This document shows positions 21,401 to 30,348 of a DNA stretch of 46,517 bases, piece by piece; position 1 is the first letter of the stretch, and each line of letters starts with the position of its first letter. Origin of the DNA: a virus; the IMG/VR virus record IMGVR_UViG_3300017598_000390, positions 1 to 46,517 of that record; one strand, 5' to 3'. The notes below the pieces were generated by a model, which did no database searches, was not told where the DNA came from, and worked only from the letters and a program-made list of their open reading frames with translations. A program made the position numbers and the translations under genes.

Positions 21401-22704
21401 CACTTAACCTTATAGCCTTGTTTTAATGCTTTTTCTAATTGATTCTTTGGTATCTCGCCAACAACACCACTAGGATTAATCACAAGAACTTTACCAGATT
21501 GTTTGTTTTTTTGTTGGCTAGAAACTTCATTTAATGGTTCTAGCGCATAGTTAATAATATCTTCCATAACCATTGTCTCTTCATCAGTTAATTGAATTCT
21601 TGTAGATATAGATTCAACTGCATTACCCATATCTTCTAATTGGCTATCACTCAACCCTTCAACTTTTTCATTATCTATCCCAAGTTCTTTCATAGCTTTT
21701 GCAAACCCAAACATATTACGAATAGTTTCTTTCATCATTCTTTTTGCTGCGTCTGGTGGAGTATTGTCAGATGGTACTGTCTTCATTAATTTGTCAAAAA
21801 CAGTAGCTACAAGGCGTACGGAACCTTCTTTGTCTCCCTGTTGTGTTAACATCGGCATGATTTTACTAATTACCTCTGTTCTTAAACCAGACAATGCTGA
21901 AGTAGCTGGAAACTTATTCCCAACCTCTCCGCCAAGAAATAATGCCCCTTTAGATTTTAATTCGTTAAACTTGCTCCCTATACCACCTTCTTTATAAGCA
22001 TCTCTATAAGTTTCTGAAAGTCTTCTCATAGAACCAGATACTGTTTGTACGTTTCTTATAGCAATTCTTTCTCCCCTTTTTTGTTTCATAGATTCTTTTC
22101 TAAGTTCTTTATCATCTATATCTGCAAAATCTTTATACATATCTAATACGAGTTTCTTTTCATCCTCTGTTCCAGCACCTGCTTGTAATTTTTCGTGCAT
22201 TTTTTTATACAGTCGTAATTGTGTAATATTTGGTTTACCTCCAACTGCTCGTATATTTTGTAATATCTCTTCAGCTGGAGCCACAGCTAAATCATCTAAT
22301 ATAAGTGGTTGCGCATTAGGTTGCATAGTAGGTTGTTCTTCGGGTTGCATAGTTGGTTGACCACTTACGTCACCAACTCCACCTTCCATTGACATAGCAG
22401 GTAATTGATTTTCTGCGGTAGGCATCTCAATAGGTGTTGCAGCAGGTTTCGTAACTTGAGACCCTCCAGTTTTTAACGCATCGCCTAAGTTTTTTATTTT
22501 CTGTTCTTCAGACTTAGCTTTAATATCAGCCTTTCCTTGCTCAATCTTAAGAACCTGTTTAGTTTCTGCTTCCCTCTCAAGATCTTTAAGCATAGTAGCT
22601 CTTTCAATCTTAATCTGCTCCTGCTTAATTTTAGCCATTGAGTTAATTACGTCTACTATATTTTTTGAGGCTTTGTTAGTATCACCTCTTAGGTCGATAG
22701 CCAT
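21400..22704 (-). CDS. Probable ejection/internal virion protein
   Basis: A 434-residue, mostly helical protein with a charged N-terminal coiled coil (25-80), a Pro/Gln/Met-rich linker with two PTMQP repeats (about 112-135) and a helical C-terminal half. No enzyme motif. Position between two other late genes at the distal end of the operon, and composition, fit the ejection proteins of short-tailed phages. GAAAGGAGC precedes the start. Confidence 0.6.
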   Translation of the reverse strand: MAIDLRGDTNKASKNIVDVINSMAKIKQEQIKIERATMLKDLEREAETKQVLKIEQGKADIKAKSEEQKIKNLGDALKTGGSQVTKPAATPIEMPTAENQLPAMSMEGGVGDVSGQPTMQPEEQPTMQPNAQPLILDDLAVAPAEEILQNIRAVGGKPNITQLRLYKKMHEKLQAGAGTEDEKKLVLDMYKDFADIDDKELRKESMKQKRGERIAIRNVQTVSGSMRRLSETYRDAYKEGGIGSKFNELKSKGALFLGGEVGNKFPATSALSGLRTEVISKIMPMLTQQGDKEGSVRLVATVFDKLMKTVPSDNTPPDAAKRMMKETIRNMFGFAKAMKELGIDNEKVEGLSDSQLEDMGNAVESISTRIQLTDEETMVMEDIINYALEPLNEVSSQQKNKQSGKVLVINPSGVVGEIPKNQLEKALKQGYKVK

Positions 22705-22727
22705 TTATTGCTCCTTTCTATTATACT

Positions 22728-23426
22728 TTAAATATTCCAAACATTTCCCCTACTTGGAGTCATAATAGGTAATTTAGTATCATCATCGTCGTCGTTCTTC
22801 CTACTTTCAAGAATTTTATCAAGATATTCAGATTGCATACCATATTGAGCTACAGATGAACCTGTATCTCCAATGAAATCAAACCATTGATTATTTTTAA
22901 AATTAGGGTCTGTAACAACAGGTTCAGCCCACTGTCCAGAAGGTTTTTGCTGAGATAAATTTTGTAATGAGGATAACCAGTTCATCCGACCTTTTTCGGT
23001 TAACGCAGACTTTTGTTTACCTTGTTCAGTTGCTATCTCTTTCATATCATTTGCCTCTTCAACACCAGAAGCCATCATTAAATAATCAGAAGCAGGACTA
23101 TCAGACATATTCCGTCTAGCTAAACTTGATTTAAGTTTGTCTCGGACACCTGTGGTTAACGGCCCTCCACCATAATATTCTTTCACTTGCCGCTGTACGG
23201 TTTCCCATATATTAGACCAGTCAGGAGAAATAGCACCATAATTAGGGTCTTCTCCCCACTTTTGTAAAGTCTCCCACCACTTACCCCTCGCTTCCTTAGC
23301 TTCTTCAAACTCAGGGTTTTGTAGAAACTCATTCTCGACTTCTGGTTCTTTGGCAGTAGCAGCTTTAGCTATCCCTGCTGCTCCAGCAAGACCCATTCCT
23401 ATTGCTGCTGTTGTTCCTATAGCCAT
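22728..23426 (-). CDS. Probable internal virion/ejection protein (232 aa)
   Basis: A 232-residue protein with a Gly/Ala-rich N-terminal hydrophobic segment (AIGMGLAGAAGIAKAA, about 8-23), then soluble sequence rich in Trp and Asn, with an Asp5 run near the C-terminus. The Ala/Gly N-terminus is common in ejection proteins of podoviruses. It is not a canonical signal peptide, having no basic start. Function is inferred from context. Confidence 0.55.
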   Translation of the reverse strand: MAIGTTAAIGMGLAGAAGIAKAATAKEPEVENEFLQNPEFEEAKEARGKWWETLQKWGEDPNYGAISPDWSNIWETVQRQVKEYYGGGPLTTGVRDKLKSSLARRNMSDSPASDYLMMASGVEEANDMKEIATEQGKQKSALTEKGRMNWLSSLQNLSQQKPSGQWAEPVVTDPNFKNNQWFDFIGDTGSSVAQYGMQSEYLDKILESRKNDDDDDTKLPIMTPSRGNVWNI

Positions 23427-23427
23427 A

Positions 23428-23880
23428 TTAACCTCCGATTGTTTTTATATAATTATTTTCTATATGTTTATATTTAAAAGATTTATAAATTTTTCTTACG
23501 TTATCAGGCATTATACCTACCATATGGGTCATAATAATTGTATTAATTTTATTTTTGATTGCATATTCTTCAAATTCTTTAAACAGTCTTATTGCCCCAC
23601 TACTCCCTCTTAATTTTTTATCTATAAACCATATTTTTTCTTCTAGTATTTTTTGGTTATAATCATATATCGAAGGAGAAACAAATCCTGCAATAATACC
23701 AACAATACTTTCATTACAGGCAACGATACAAACGTGGTTATTAATTACAAACTCTATTGTTTTTTTTATACTTTCTTTGTCAAAAGATATTCCAGATTTA
23801 TTAATGCCCTCTTCATAAAAAGACATTACTAACTTTAATATACCACTAACATCTTCTAACCCAGCCTTACGAATTATCAT
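23428..23880 (-). CDS. GNAT-family N-acetyltransferase
   Basis: A 150-residue GNAT fold protein: MIIRKAGLEDVSGILKLV at the start, a central VCIVACNESIVGIIAGFVS strand pair, and the acetyl-CoA loop region LRGSSGAIRLF (about 89-99), where the usual Q/RxxGxG/A is relaxed. GNAT genes are common beside the internal virion genes of short-tailed phages, with unknown substrate. Overlaps the upstream gene by four bases. Confidence 0.8.
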   Translation of the reverse strand: MIIRKAGLEDVSGILKLVMSFYEEGINKSGISFDKESIKKTIEFVINNHVCIVACNESIVGIIAGFVSPSIYDYNQKILEEKIWFIDKKLRGSSGAIRLFKEFEEYAIKNKINTIIMTHMVGIMPDNVRKIYKSFKYKHIENNYIKTIGG

Positions 23881-24269
23881 TCATAATCCGAATCTTTGAC
23901 TTCCTTAAAATTATAGTTTTCAGCCTTTAGCTTTTCATAAGCATCTTTCAATGCTCTCTTTTTAATAACTTCAATTTCCTCTGCTTTTTTCTTATACTTA
24001 ATCTTGTCAGATTCCTTTTTGCTTATCTTGTCGTAGTTCTTAATAAACGCACCGTTCTTATAAAAATAATCTTGTGGTTGAGCCGTAAGAGTTATCTTGT
24101 GAAAGTTATCTTTTATCACAAATTTCTCTTGACCAGAACCAACCTGAGCATCATCTTCTGGAGATATGCTAACAATCTCTTTTGTAGAAGAATCTAAAAT
24201 AAGATATGTTTTAGCGCAAACAGGACTCGCTAAGAACATTACAATTAATATTATTATAACCTTTTTCAT
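23877..24269 (-). CDS. Secreted protein with Sec signal peptide, fibre-associated
   Basis: A 130-residue protein. Residues 1-19 form a signal peptide (basic KK, hydrophobic core, cleavage after VCA). The mature part starts KTYLILD and has a beta-rich first half, as in small phage fibre-assembly type proteins (YFYKNGAFIKN), and a Lys/Glu helical end. It lies between fibre genes and ejection genes. GGAGGTTTT precedes the ATG. Confidence 0.65.
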   Translation of the reverse strand: MKKVIIILIVMFLASPVCAKTYLILDSSTKEIVSISPEDDAQVGSGQEKFVIKDNFHKITLTAQPQDYFYKNGAFIKNYDKISKKESDKIKYKKKAEEIEVIKKRALKDAYEKLKAENYNFKEVKDSDYE

Positions 24270-24289
24270 AAAACCTCCTTAAAAAATTC

Positions 24290-24318
24290 TTGTTATTTAT
24301 TTAATTATATGTTATATT
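24290..24318 (+). promoter_or_regulatory. Promoter giving a near-leaderless HNH transcript
   Basis: TTGTTA (24290-24295), 17 bases, TATATT (24313-24318). The ATG of the HNH gene is at 24326, seven bases after the -10 box, so transcription would start at or next to the A of the ATG. No ribosome site is present, as in leaderless genes. Confidence 0.5.
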
Positions 24319-24325
24319 GGATATC

Positions 24326-24742
24326 ATGACATCCAAAACAAAAAGAGTATTCACAGAAGAACACAGGAAAAATTTATCTTTATCTAAGAAGGGCAAACAT
24401 TGCTCTCCATCCACTGAGTTCAAAAAAGGACAATTCTCACTAAATAAACATCATAGGTGGAGAGGAGGCATTAACATAGATTCAAATGGATATATATTAA
24501 TAACTGCTCCAACTCATCCTCATCCTGTAAGAAATAACTACGTTTTTCTTCATCGCCTAATTACAGAATACTGTATAGGTCGATATTTAACAAAGAACGA
24601 ACACATACACCACATTAATAATAACAATCAAGATAATTCTATTAAAAATTTATATATTTTCTCAAGCAACTATGAACATCTACAATATCATAAACTAAAA
24701 AATCCTCCACAATTAATAAGTAATCTTAAAACTACTCATTAG
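24326..24742 (+). CDS. HNH homing endonuclease
   Basis: A 138-residue HNH nuclease on the strand opposite to its neighbours. The motif runs FLHRLITEYC, then HIHHINNNNQDNSIKNLYIFSS and EHLQYHK, i.e. the HNH_3-type H-H-N-N signature. The basic N-terminal half (EEHRKNLSLSKKGKH) resembles nuclease-associated DNA-binding modules. Free-standing HNH genes are mobile and inserted between phage genes. It overlaps the fibre gene's stop by 11 bases and starts in the gap after the signal-peptide gene. Confidence 0.88.
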   Translation: MTSKTKRVFTEEHRKNLSLSKKGKHCSPSTEFKKGQFSLNKHHRWRGGINIDSNGYILITAPTHPHPVRNNYVFLHRLITEYCIGRYLTKNEHIHHINNNNQDNSIKNLYIFSSNYEHLQYHKLKNPPQLISNLKTTH

Positions 24743-25559
24743 GAATCCAAAACATAGCAACAGTAAGTCCACCGCCGTTACCTACAAGTGTAGACGCTGT
24801 TATTTTATAATAGTCGGCTTTCTTAACTGGAAAAGAAAATCCAGCGTAATTATAATCTCCGTCATAAACTCCAGCAGTATCAGTAGCTCTTAAAGTTGTA
24901 GGGGCAGCTGCATTATCTGTATATCCACTATAACTAACAACATCTCCACCGTCGCTAGTAGCCGTAACACCCAAAGTTACAATCCCATCTGTCGAAGCCT
25001 GATATGTCGTACCTACACTTTTAGCAACCCAATCGCCAAGAGAAAGAGCATAATAATTATCATCATTAGTAACGGTTTCATCATTGAGAATATTGCTACT
25101 AGAGTCATTGTAGAAGCTCCCGATCTTTGTATAATATGTTTCACCAGTTGGTGCAGTAGCACTTTTTGATATCTTAAAAGTAGCTTCTTCAGAAGTTACT
25201 AAAGCAGCTACGGCGTAAACGTAATATGTCGTCGATGCCTCTTCTGCGCCTGTGTCAATATCAGTCCACGCAATAGTTGTAGCAGAAGTGTTACGCATCA
25301 TTAACCTAACAGAACTATCAGAATTTTCTACCATAATCTCGCCAGCGGCAACTGAAACCTGTGCAGCTGAACTATAAGATAATTTCATTCCCTTACGATA
25401 GCCTGCCAACATTCTGTCTAAAGCGACTTGATTATTTTCTACATAATAATCAATGTCACTGGCGTTGTTAGAACCAGCAGGAGCGTCCTTATCCCATTGT
25501 TGACCAAACGCCATTGTTGGTATAAGGCATAATACTAAAATAAATAATAACTTTTTCAT
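24732..25559 (-). CDS. Tail fibre-type protein with Sec signal peptide
   Basis: A 275-residue protein. Residues 1-19 are a signal peptide (MKKLLFILVLCLIP core, cleavage after AFG). The mature part has WDKDAPAGSNNASDIDYYVENNQVALDRML, a layout common at the start of phage tail fibre-like proteins, then a beta-rich Thr/Ser/Asp region and an end motif YYKITASTLVGN. ATG at 25559 follows GGAGGATTT; an upstream in-frame start was rejected. It is unusual for a virion fibre to carry a Sec signal. Confidence 0.7.
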   Translation of the reverse strand: MKKLLFILVLCLIPTMAFGQQWDKDAPAGSNNASDIDYYVENNQVALDRMLAGYRKGMKLSYSSAAQVSVAAGEIMVENSDSSVRLMMRNTSATTIAWTDIDTGAEEASTTYYVYAVAALVTSEEATFKISKSATAPTGETYYTKIGSFYNDSSSNILNDETVTNDDNYYALSLGDWVAKSVGTTYQASTDGIVTLGVTATSDGGDVVSYSGYTDNAAAPTTLRATDTAGVYDGDYNYAGFSFPVKKADYYKITASTLVGNGGGLTVAMFWIPNE

Positions 25560-25572
25560 AAATCCTCCTTGT

Positions 25573-26358
25573 TTAAGAACCAAATGCTATAAGTGAACCC
25601 AAATAAGATTGTGTACCTGATGCTGATATTTGAAATGTAACTGTTACGTCATAAGCAGTCCCATCGCTCAAGCCAGAAACATCTATATCATCATTTAACC
25701 ATTCAGGGGTATTTTGATCGTCTGTTCCCTCTAGGGTTACATTAGCTCCGCCAACGTCTATTTTAATTTCTACATTACGTCCACCTCCAGAACCATTAAC
25801 CCATCCTTGTGCATAAACCGTAATAGTGTCAATGCCTGCAATTTTTTTCCATTTTGTTTTAAATGCTGTTCTAGGAGTTGTCCCGTCGTGGTTCTTAAAG
25901 TACCTATAAGTTCCTGCTACAGCAGAGCCAACTAACACTGTGTCTTGTACTTCTCCATAATCCGCATTTGTGCTATCAACTGAAGCCTGATACTGAAAAA
26001 GAACATTACTCGTATTATCATTTGCTGATGCAGCAACATTTAACTTGTTCCCCGTAATTGAAATATTATCGCCAGCTTCAAGCCACTCAATATCACCATC
26101 ACTGTCATCCCAAAATATAATTCTATCGGCACCAGGGTCAGTTAACGCTTCACCCGTCCCACCATTCGCAAGAGGTAGAACGCCAGTGACATCATAAGAT
26201 GAAGATAAATCTTTTGCTTTTCTTAGCTTTCTACCTATGTTTTGCAACTCGTCATTTAAAACTGGCATATTCTGGTTATCAAATGAATCTATAACCTCGG
26301 CAGAATCTACCGCCCCAGCACATAATAATAAAACTAAGAAAATTATAAGTTTTCTCAT
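25573..26358 (-). CDS. Tail fibre-type protein with Sec signal peptide
   Basis: A 261-residue protein. Residues 1-19 are a signal peptide (MRKLIIFLVLLLC core, cleavage near VDS/A). The mature part contains GVLPLANGGTG (about 59-69), the classic phage tail-fibre motif, and the NISITGNKLNV strand motif, followed by a beta-sandwich-like domain. It overlaps the nozzle gene by four bases. A fibre-like attachment protein is the best call. Confidence 0.75.
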   Translation of the reverse strand: MRKLIIFLVLLLCAGAVDSAEVIDSFDNQNMPVLNDELQNIGRKLRKAKDLSSSYDVTGVLPLANGGTGEALTDPGADRIIFWDDSDGDIEWLEAGDNISITGNKLNVAASANDNTSNVLFQYQASVDSTNADYGEVQDTVLVGSAVAGTYRYFKNHDGTTPRTAFKTKWKKIAGIDTITVYAQGWVNGSGGGRNVEIKIDVGGANVTLEGTDDQNTPEWLNDDIDVSGLSDGTAYDVTVTFQISASGTQSYLGSLIAFGS

Positions 26359-28685
26359 ACCATCGGCTCCAAGTCGAACATAACAATTAACTTTCTAAAT
26401 TTAAAAGCATTTAAACTTGATTCTTCTATATTAAGACGGAAGAACTCACCAGTCAAAGCACCAGACGTAACATAATCTGTATATTGGCTTGGGTATTGTA
26501 CCATATCAATTTCAAACGAGTCAGAATCACCTGCTAATGTTTCAAGAGTTATGTCATAAGTTCCTGTTGATTCTGATTCGTGATAGGCATATACTTTTCG
26601 TATTGTCTTTTTATATCCTGGGAACCCAAAATCTGTCCAACCAGAACGGTAGACAAACGGAATCGTTGTTTCAGCAGTTGTTCCTCTTGTGTTATATGTG
26701 AACCTTACAACATAATTGTTAGACCTATAAACATTAGGCGTATAAGCCAAATCCGTTGTGTCCATTGAAACATAATACTGGACATAAGAATCTGCTGTTG
26801 CATTTGAAATATCCGAACCAGAAGGGTCTGAAACAGTCGAAGACCAACCAGCTAATTCACAAGAATCAGAACTTGACCCTGCTCTAAACTTTAATGTTAC
26901 ATTACCACCAGCAGAAGGAATGGTTTCGTTCCAATACACTTTATCAAATACAATACTTGAAGAGTCTGTAGAGGCAGCTAGTTCTAAAACTTGGGAAGTA
27001 TACCCACCACCATAAGAAGCTCTGTCTATCAACCCAGTAACACTATCAATAGTTCCAGTCATTGAATCTATTGTCGCTGTTCTTGAAAGTTCTAACACTG
27101 GAGAAAGAGCATCGCCGCCTATTGCTAATGGTATATATCTCATGTGTTCAAATGTACCTGAAAGGTCAGAATGTGTTTTATGAACAACTTCATTAACAGT
27201 TTCATTATGAGCATAAACTTTACCAACAGTAGAATCTCCAGAATAAAGAGCTTCTACGTCAGAACCAGACCTTAAAACATGGAATACGTTTATATCAAGC
27301 AAATCTATTGAATATGCTTTATTAACTAAATCTAAAATTAAAACCTTGTCATTTGAAGAAGCACCTGTGCGAGAAGATGTATATGCAATATAATACGCAT
27401 TTTTGTAATACTCGCCCCATACATTAGAGAAGTTAGACGGAGTTATGTCACGAATCTCTGGTGTTACTTGTTCTGACATTAAAGATGAATATTGTCCATT
27501 AAAATTATATATTCCGTTATTTGATAAATATATAATTCCGACAGGAGTGTTCACAGCCGAATATGGAGAATGGCAACCTATGAAACTAAAAGGATCTGAA
27601 ATAGACCAGTCATCCGTCGGCGTTCCATCAGTATAAATCTTTTGAATTGTGTTGTTCTTACCAATAGTTAGTTTACCAAGCAAGTTTTTAGCGAATGTTA
27701 TCTCGTCACCGTCGTTCTCACGAATATTGAGATAGTTAATAGCTGGGAAATAATCATGGCTGCTATCGTCAGAATAATATGCTCTTGAAGGATTGTCAGG
27801 GTTGTTAAATATCCACAACCTATTCTTGTGTAAAAGTATTAACTTTCCTTTTGGTGGCGTAGCTGTTGCGGTAGGGCTGTATGCGCCACTTCTTGCTCCA
27901 TCTGCGTCTGAATCTGTAAGAGTCACAGACGTATTATCAGCGATAACACCATTACTTAATAAAACATAAGTAGAATCTGAATCTCCTGTTCGATAAACAT
28001 TTCTTCCAGTAACGTCTTCTCCTAAATATGTATCAGGACAAATCGGAATCATTGTTAAGTCTATATCATTGTCAGAAACAGTGATTTCATTAGACGCAGC
28101 GCCTAAAGAAAGCTCGTAGGATGCCGTATAACAAGCGATCTTATACGAATATGTTCCATCTGGCCCTGCACCGCTACCTGCATCAGTCGCTAAAGCCGAA
28201 CCTAAGTGTGTAGCACTGTCAGAAGAACCGTCGTACTTATATGGTTGGTTATAGCCATCAGTTCCTATCGCAATATCATGCCAAGTCTGCCATTGTGCTC
28301 TTCTGTCGCCAGTTCCAAGAGTTAAGATATCCGTAAAAGTTCCTGTAGAATCGGCACCTTTCGCTACCTTATTAGAGTAGTTAACTAAAAGAACTTTTGT
28401 ACCGCTACTCAAATAGAGTCTGTGCATACCGATAATAGGGTCATCTGCATCTGCTGTTCCATAAGGAACAGTCTTATCTCTTTTAGTTAAAGATTTTTGT
28501 TCCGTATCAAACCGTATGTTTTCTACAATATCTCCGTTCTCTTTCTTTAGAGATAAGTTAGATGTCTTAGTATCAAGACCTCCGCCAAAGTTATCCCAAG
28601 AGAAGATACCGTACTTTTGTGCTTCTTGTGCATGAACTGTTGTTGCGAATAATAATGTGAATATTACAAGTAGTCTTTTTATCAT
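26355..28685 (-). CDS. Tail nozzle/stabilization protein, P22 gp10-like, with Sec signal peptide
   Basis: A 776-residue protein. Residues 1-19 are a signal peptide (basic MIKR, hydrophobic core, cleavage after VHA). The mature part begins with FSWDNFGGGLDTKTSNLSL and ENGDIVENIRF, the hallmark start of P22 gp10-like and podovirus nozzle proteins, followed by beta-propeller-like repeats (GRNVYRTGDSDSTYVLLSNG, NRLWIFNNPDNPSRAYYSD, GIYNFNGQYSSLM) and beta-sandwich domains. It should plug the neck below the adaptor. It overlaps the adaptor gene by four bases. The signal peptide is unexpected. Confidence 0.75.
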   Translation of the reverse strand: MIKRLLVIFTLLFATTVHAQEAQKYGIFSWDNFGGGLDTKTSNLSLKKENGDIVENIRFDTEQKSLTKRDKTVPYGTADADDPIIGMHRLYLSSGTKVLLVNYSNKVAKGADSTGTFTDILTLGTGDRRAQWQTWHDIAIGTDGYNQPYKYDGSSDSATHLGSALATDAGSGAGPDGTYSYKIACYTASYELSLGAASNEITVSDNDIDLTMIPICPDTYLGEDVTGRNVYRTGDSDSTYVLLSNGVIADNTSVTLTDSDADGARSGAYSPTATATPPKGKLILLHKNRLWIFNNPDNPSRAYYSDDSSHDYFPAINYLNIRENDGDEITFAKNLLGKLTIGKNNTIQKIYTDGTPTDDWSISDPFSFIGCHSPYSAVNTPVGIIYLSNNGIYNFNGQYSSLMSEQVTPEIRDITPSNFSNVWGEYYKNAYYIAYTSSRTGASSNDKVLILDLVNKAYSIDLLDINVFHVLRSGSDVEALYSGDSTVGKVYAHNETVNEVVHKTHSDLSGTFEHMRYIPLAIGGDALSPVLELSRTATIDSMTGTIDSVTGLIDRASYGGGYTSQVLELAASTDSSSIVFDKVYWNETIPSAGGNVTLKFRAGSSSDSCELAGWSSTVSDPSGSDISNATADSYVQYYVSMDTTDLAYTPNVYRSNNYVVRFTYNTRGTTAETTIPFVYRSGWTDFGFPGYKKTIRKVYAYHESESTGTYDITLETLAGDSDSFEIDMVQYPSQYTDYVTSGALTGEFFRLNIEESSLNAFKFRKLIVMFDLEPMV

Positions 28686-29344
28686 ATTTTTGGCCTTAGA
28701 TAAATTACTGAGTTTTTACCGCCACCGACTGATTTAATTATCCACTGAATATAAGCTAAATATTCATCTCTTGCTGTTACCGCATCTTTTGGTTTTCCAA
28801 CCTTACCCTTAGCTCGCCATTCAAGATACTTAACTATTCCATAATGGAAAGGTTCAAGGTGTGTCAACTGGTTATACGGTGTCTTAGCATCATCATCAAA
28901 GTCGTCTGCTATCGCTACGAAATATATATGTGCTTCATCTACAGAAGAATCTGGTGCCGGTTGAAGATGCATAAATGGCCCTCTGCGATAATATCTTTTT
29001 GGCGTACCTGAACTTGCCGTTCTCCAAGAAGAAGACATATCATCTAGCTCAGAAATAGAAGTCTTTTTCAATCTTTTTTCATTATCATCAGTATCTATTC
29101 TAGCAACTCCACCCCCAGGAATTTCATCTATAGAATAAAATTTAGTTAATAGATTTGCTAAATTATATGCATCTTCGTCTTCCGTCAAAGTTATAGTTGC
29201 GTCGTCTACAATCAATCTTGCCCTAGCACATATCTCCTGATTTCCAACAACACACCAAGAATTTAGAACAGCGTCAGTAACAACTCTACTTGTTATTTCA
29301 GGATTTTCTTGTCTAAATCTATCTCTAATTTCTTCTCTAGTCAT
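28682..29344 (-). CDS. Head-tail adaptor, P22 gp4-like
   Basis: A 220-residue protein beginning MTREEIRDRFRQENPEITSR, with a helical N-terminal half and a C-terminal half with HLQPAPDSS, LTHLEPFHYGIVKYLEWRAKGK and ARDEYLAYIQWI. This arrangement is common in phage adaptor proteins that bind under the portal and connect to the nozzle. No signal peptide is present. The order adaptor then nozzle, with overlap, fits. Confidence 0.65.
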   Translation of the reverse strand: MTREEIRDRFRQENPEITSRVVTDAVLNSWCVVGNQEICARARLIVDDATITLTEDEDAYNLANLLTKFYSIDEIPGGGVARIDTDDNEKRLKKTSISELDDMSSSWRTASSGTPKRYYRRGPFMHLQPAPDSSVDEAHIYFVAIADDFDDDAKTPYNQLTHLEPFHYGIVKYLEWRAKGKVGKPKDAVTARDEYLAYIQWIIKSVGGGKNSVIYLRPKI

Positions 29345-29363
29345 AGTTATTCCCTCCTATATG

Positions 29364-29570
29364 TTATTCTCTATATGCTTCTTTTATAACGGCAGAAAGC
29401 ATTTCTTCATCAACTAACCATCCGTCAAAGGGAGCTTCTTCTCCTACAATAAGATAAACAGGATCAGGAATTTTTATGACGTTTATTTCTCTTTTTGAGA
29501 ATGTCTCGCATGAGTTTACCAACAGACTTACCATCACGACTAGCAAGAGTCTTATCAACTTTATCTTCAC
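29364..29570 (-). CDS. Small lipoprotein, candidate outer-membrane spanin
   Basis: GTG start after AAAGGG. Residues 1-21 form a lipoprotein signal with lipobox LVNSC (Cys21). The mature 48 residues include APFDGWLVDEEMLSAVIKEA, a motif I recall from small phage lysis-associated proteins. Its first 107 bases overlap the upstream membrane-protein gene in another frame, the arrangement of Rz/Rz1 spanins. Confidence 0.6.
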   Translation of the reverse strand: MKIKLIRLLLVVMVSLLVNSCETFSKREINVIKIPDPVYLIVGEEAPFDGWLVDEEMLSAVIKEAYRE

Positions 29571-29682
29571 GATAACCCTTTCTCCACTTTATAAACCACG
29601 CCCACAATTGTTTTCTTCTAGTAATGGCATAGTTCCCAATGGTAACAATACTTGACAATATCATCGCTACCCATTTTAACAT
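29464..29682 (-). CDS. Small membrane protein, candidate inner-membrane spanin
   Basis: A 72-residue protein with an N-terminal hydrophobic segment (WVAMILSSIVTIGNYAI, about 4-20) and a very basic C-terminal tail. It overlaps the lipoprotein gene by 107 bases. It is short for an inner-membrane spanin and lacks a long coiled coil, so this is a tentative call. Confidence 0.45.
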   Translation of the reverse strand: MLKWVAMILSSIVTIGNYAITRRKQLWAWFIKWRKGYREDKVDKTLASRDGKSVGKLMRDILKKRNKRHKNS

Positions 29683-29873
29683 TATTCTATTCCTAATTGT
29701 TTCTTGATAACTGAAATTATCGGTAAAACGATAGCATCGTCAATCTTATTCTCAGAATTTTTTACTGCTTCTTCTACTTTACTTAATAATGCTCCTATAC
29801 CTTTTTTTATTACATCTTCAGGTAAAATCTTTAATAATGCTTGTATCAATGAACCTATAAAAGTTGTTGACAT
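29682..29873 (-). CDS. Hypothetical protein in lysis cassette (63 aa)
   Basis: Not recognised. An amphipathic, helical 63-residue protein (LIQALLKILPEDVIKKGIGALLSKVEEAV). Pattern of amphipathic helices might allow membrane association. AAGGAGGCT precedes the start. Located between putative spanin and holin genes. Confidence 0.55.
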   Translation of the reverse strand: MSTTFIGSLIQALLKILPEDVIKKGIGALLSKVEEAVKNSENKIDDAIVLPIISVIKKQLGIE

Positions 29874-29883
29874 TTTAGCCTCC

Positions 29884-30348
29884 TTAAACCATGAACAGCG
29901 GAATTATAACCGCCATGCACCCAATTAATGTTTCTTCGTTTCTAGCACTTCCTGTAAAATTAAAAATTCCCATACTTGTAGAAGTAGCTATAATCAAAAT
30001 TGTATGATAAACAAACATCCCCCATGCCCCTGTTACGATTGCAATAGGTAACGCTGCAACCGCCCACGCTAATCCGACATAAGAACGCTTGGTAAGTTTC
30101 TCTTTGAATGTATCTCCACCATACCCTAACGATGCTGCTCCAACCAACAAAGGATAACAAAGCAAATACCAATAGTTAAAATTCTGAGTCCACATGGAGA
30201 ACCCAAAATACCCCAGTACAATCCAAGCTGTACCAATATACCTGCGCTTCCATTTTGCATTGATTCCTCCCCACCCATAAAAAAAGGCGAAAACAGCGAC
30301 CCACATTATTTTACACGCTGCTATTATTTGTAAGTTCATTTCATTCAT
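29884..30348 (-). CDS. Multi-span membrane protein, holin candidate
   Basis: A 154-residue protein with four to five predicted transmembrane helices (about 9-26, 38-56, 62-76, 90-130 and 140-153). Membrane content and its place between the XhlA-like and spanin-like genes suggest a holin or holin partner. It overlaps the upstream gene by four bases. Confidence 0.55.
   Translation of the reverse strand: MNEMNLQIIAACKIMWVAVFAFFYGWGGINAKWKRRYIGTAWIVLGYFGFSMWTQNFNYWYLLCYPLLVGAASLGYGGDTFKEKLTKRSYVGLAWAVAALPIAIVTGAWGMFVYHTILIIATSTSMGIFNFTGSARNEETLIGCMAVIIPLFMV

Noticed and set aside
22728-23426. Sec signal peptide on the 232-aa ejection-type protein
   Set aside because: The N-terminus is Gly/Ala-rich and lacks the basic start and typical leucine-rich core, so it was not counted among the signal-peptide proteins.
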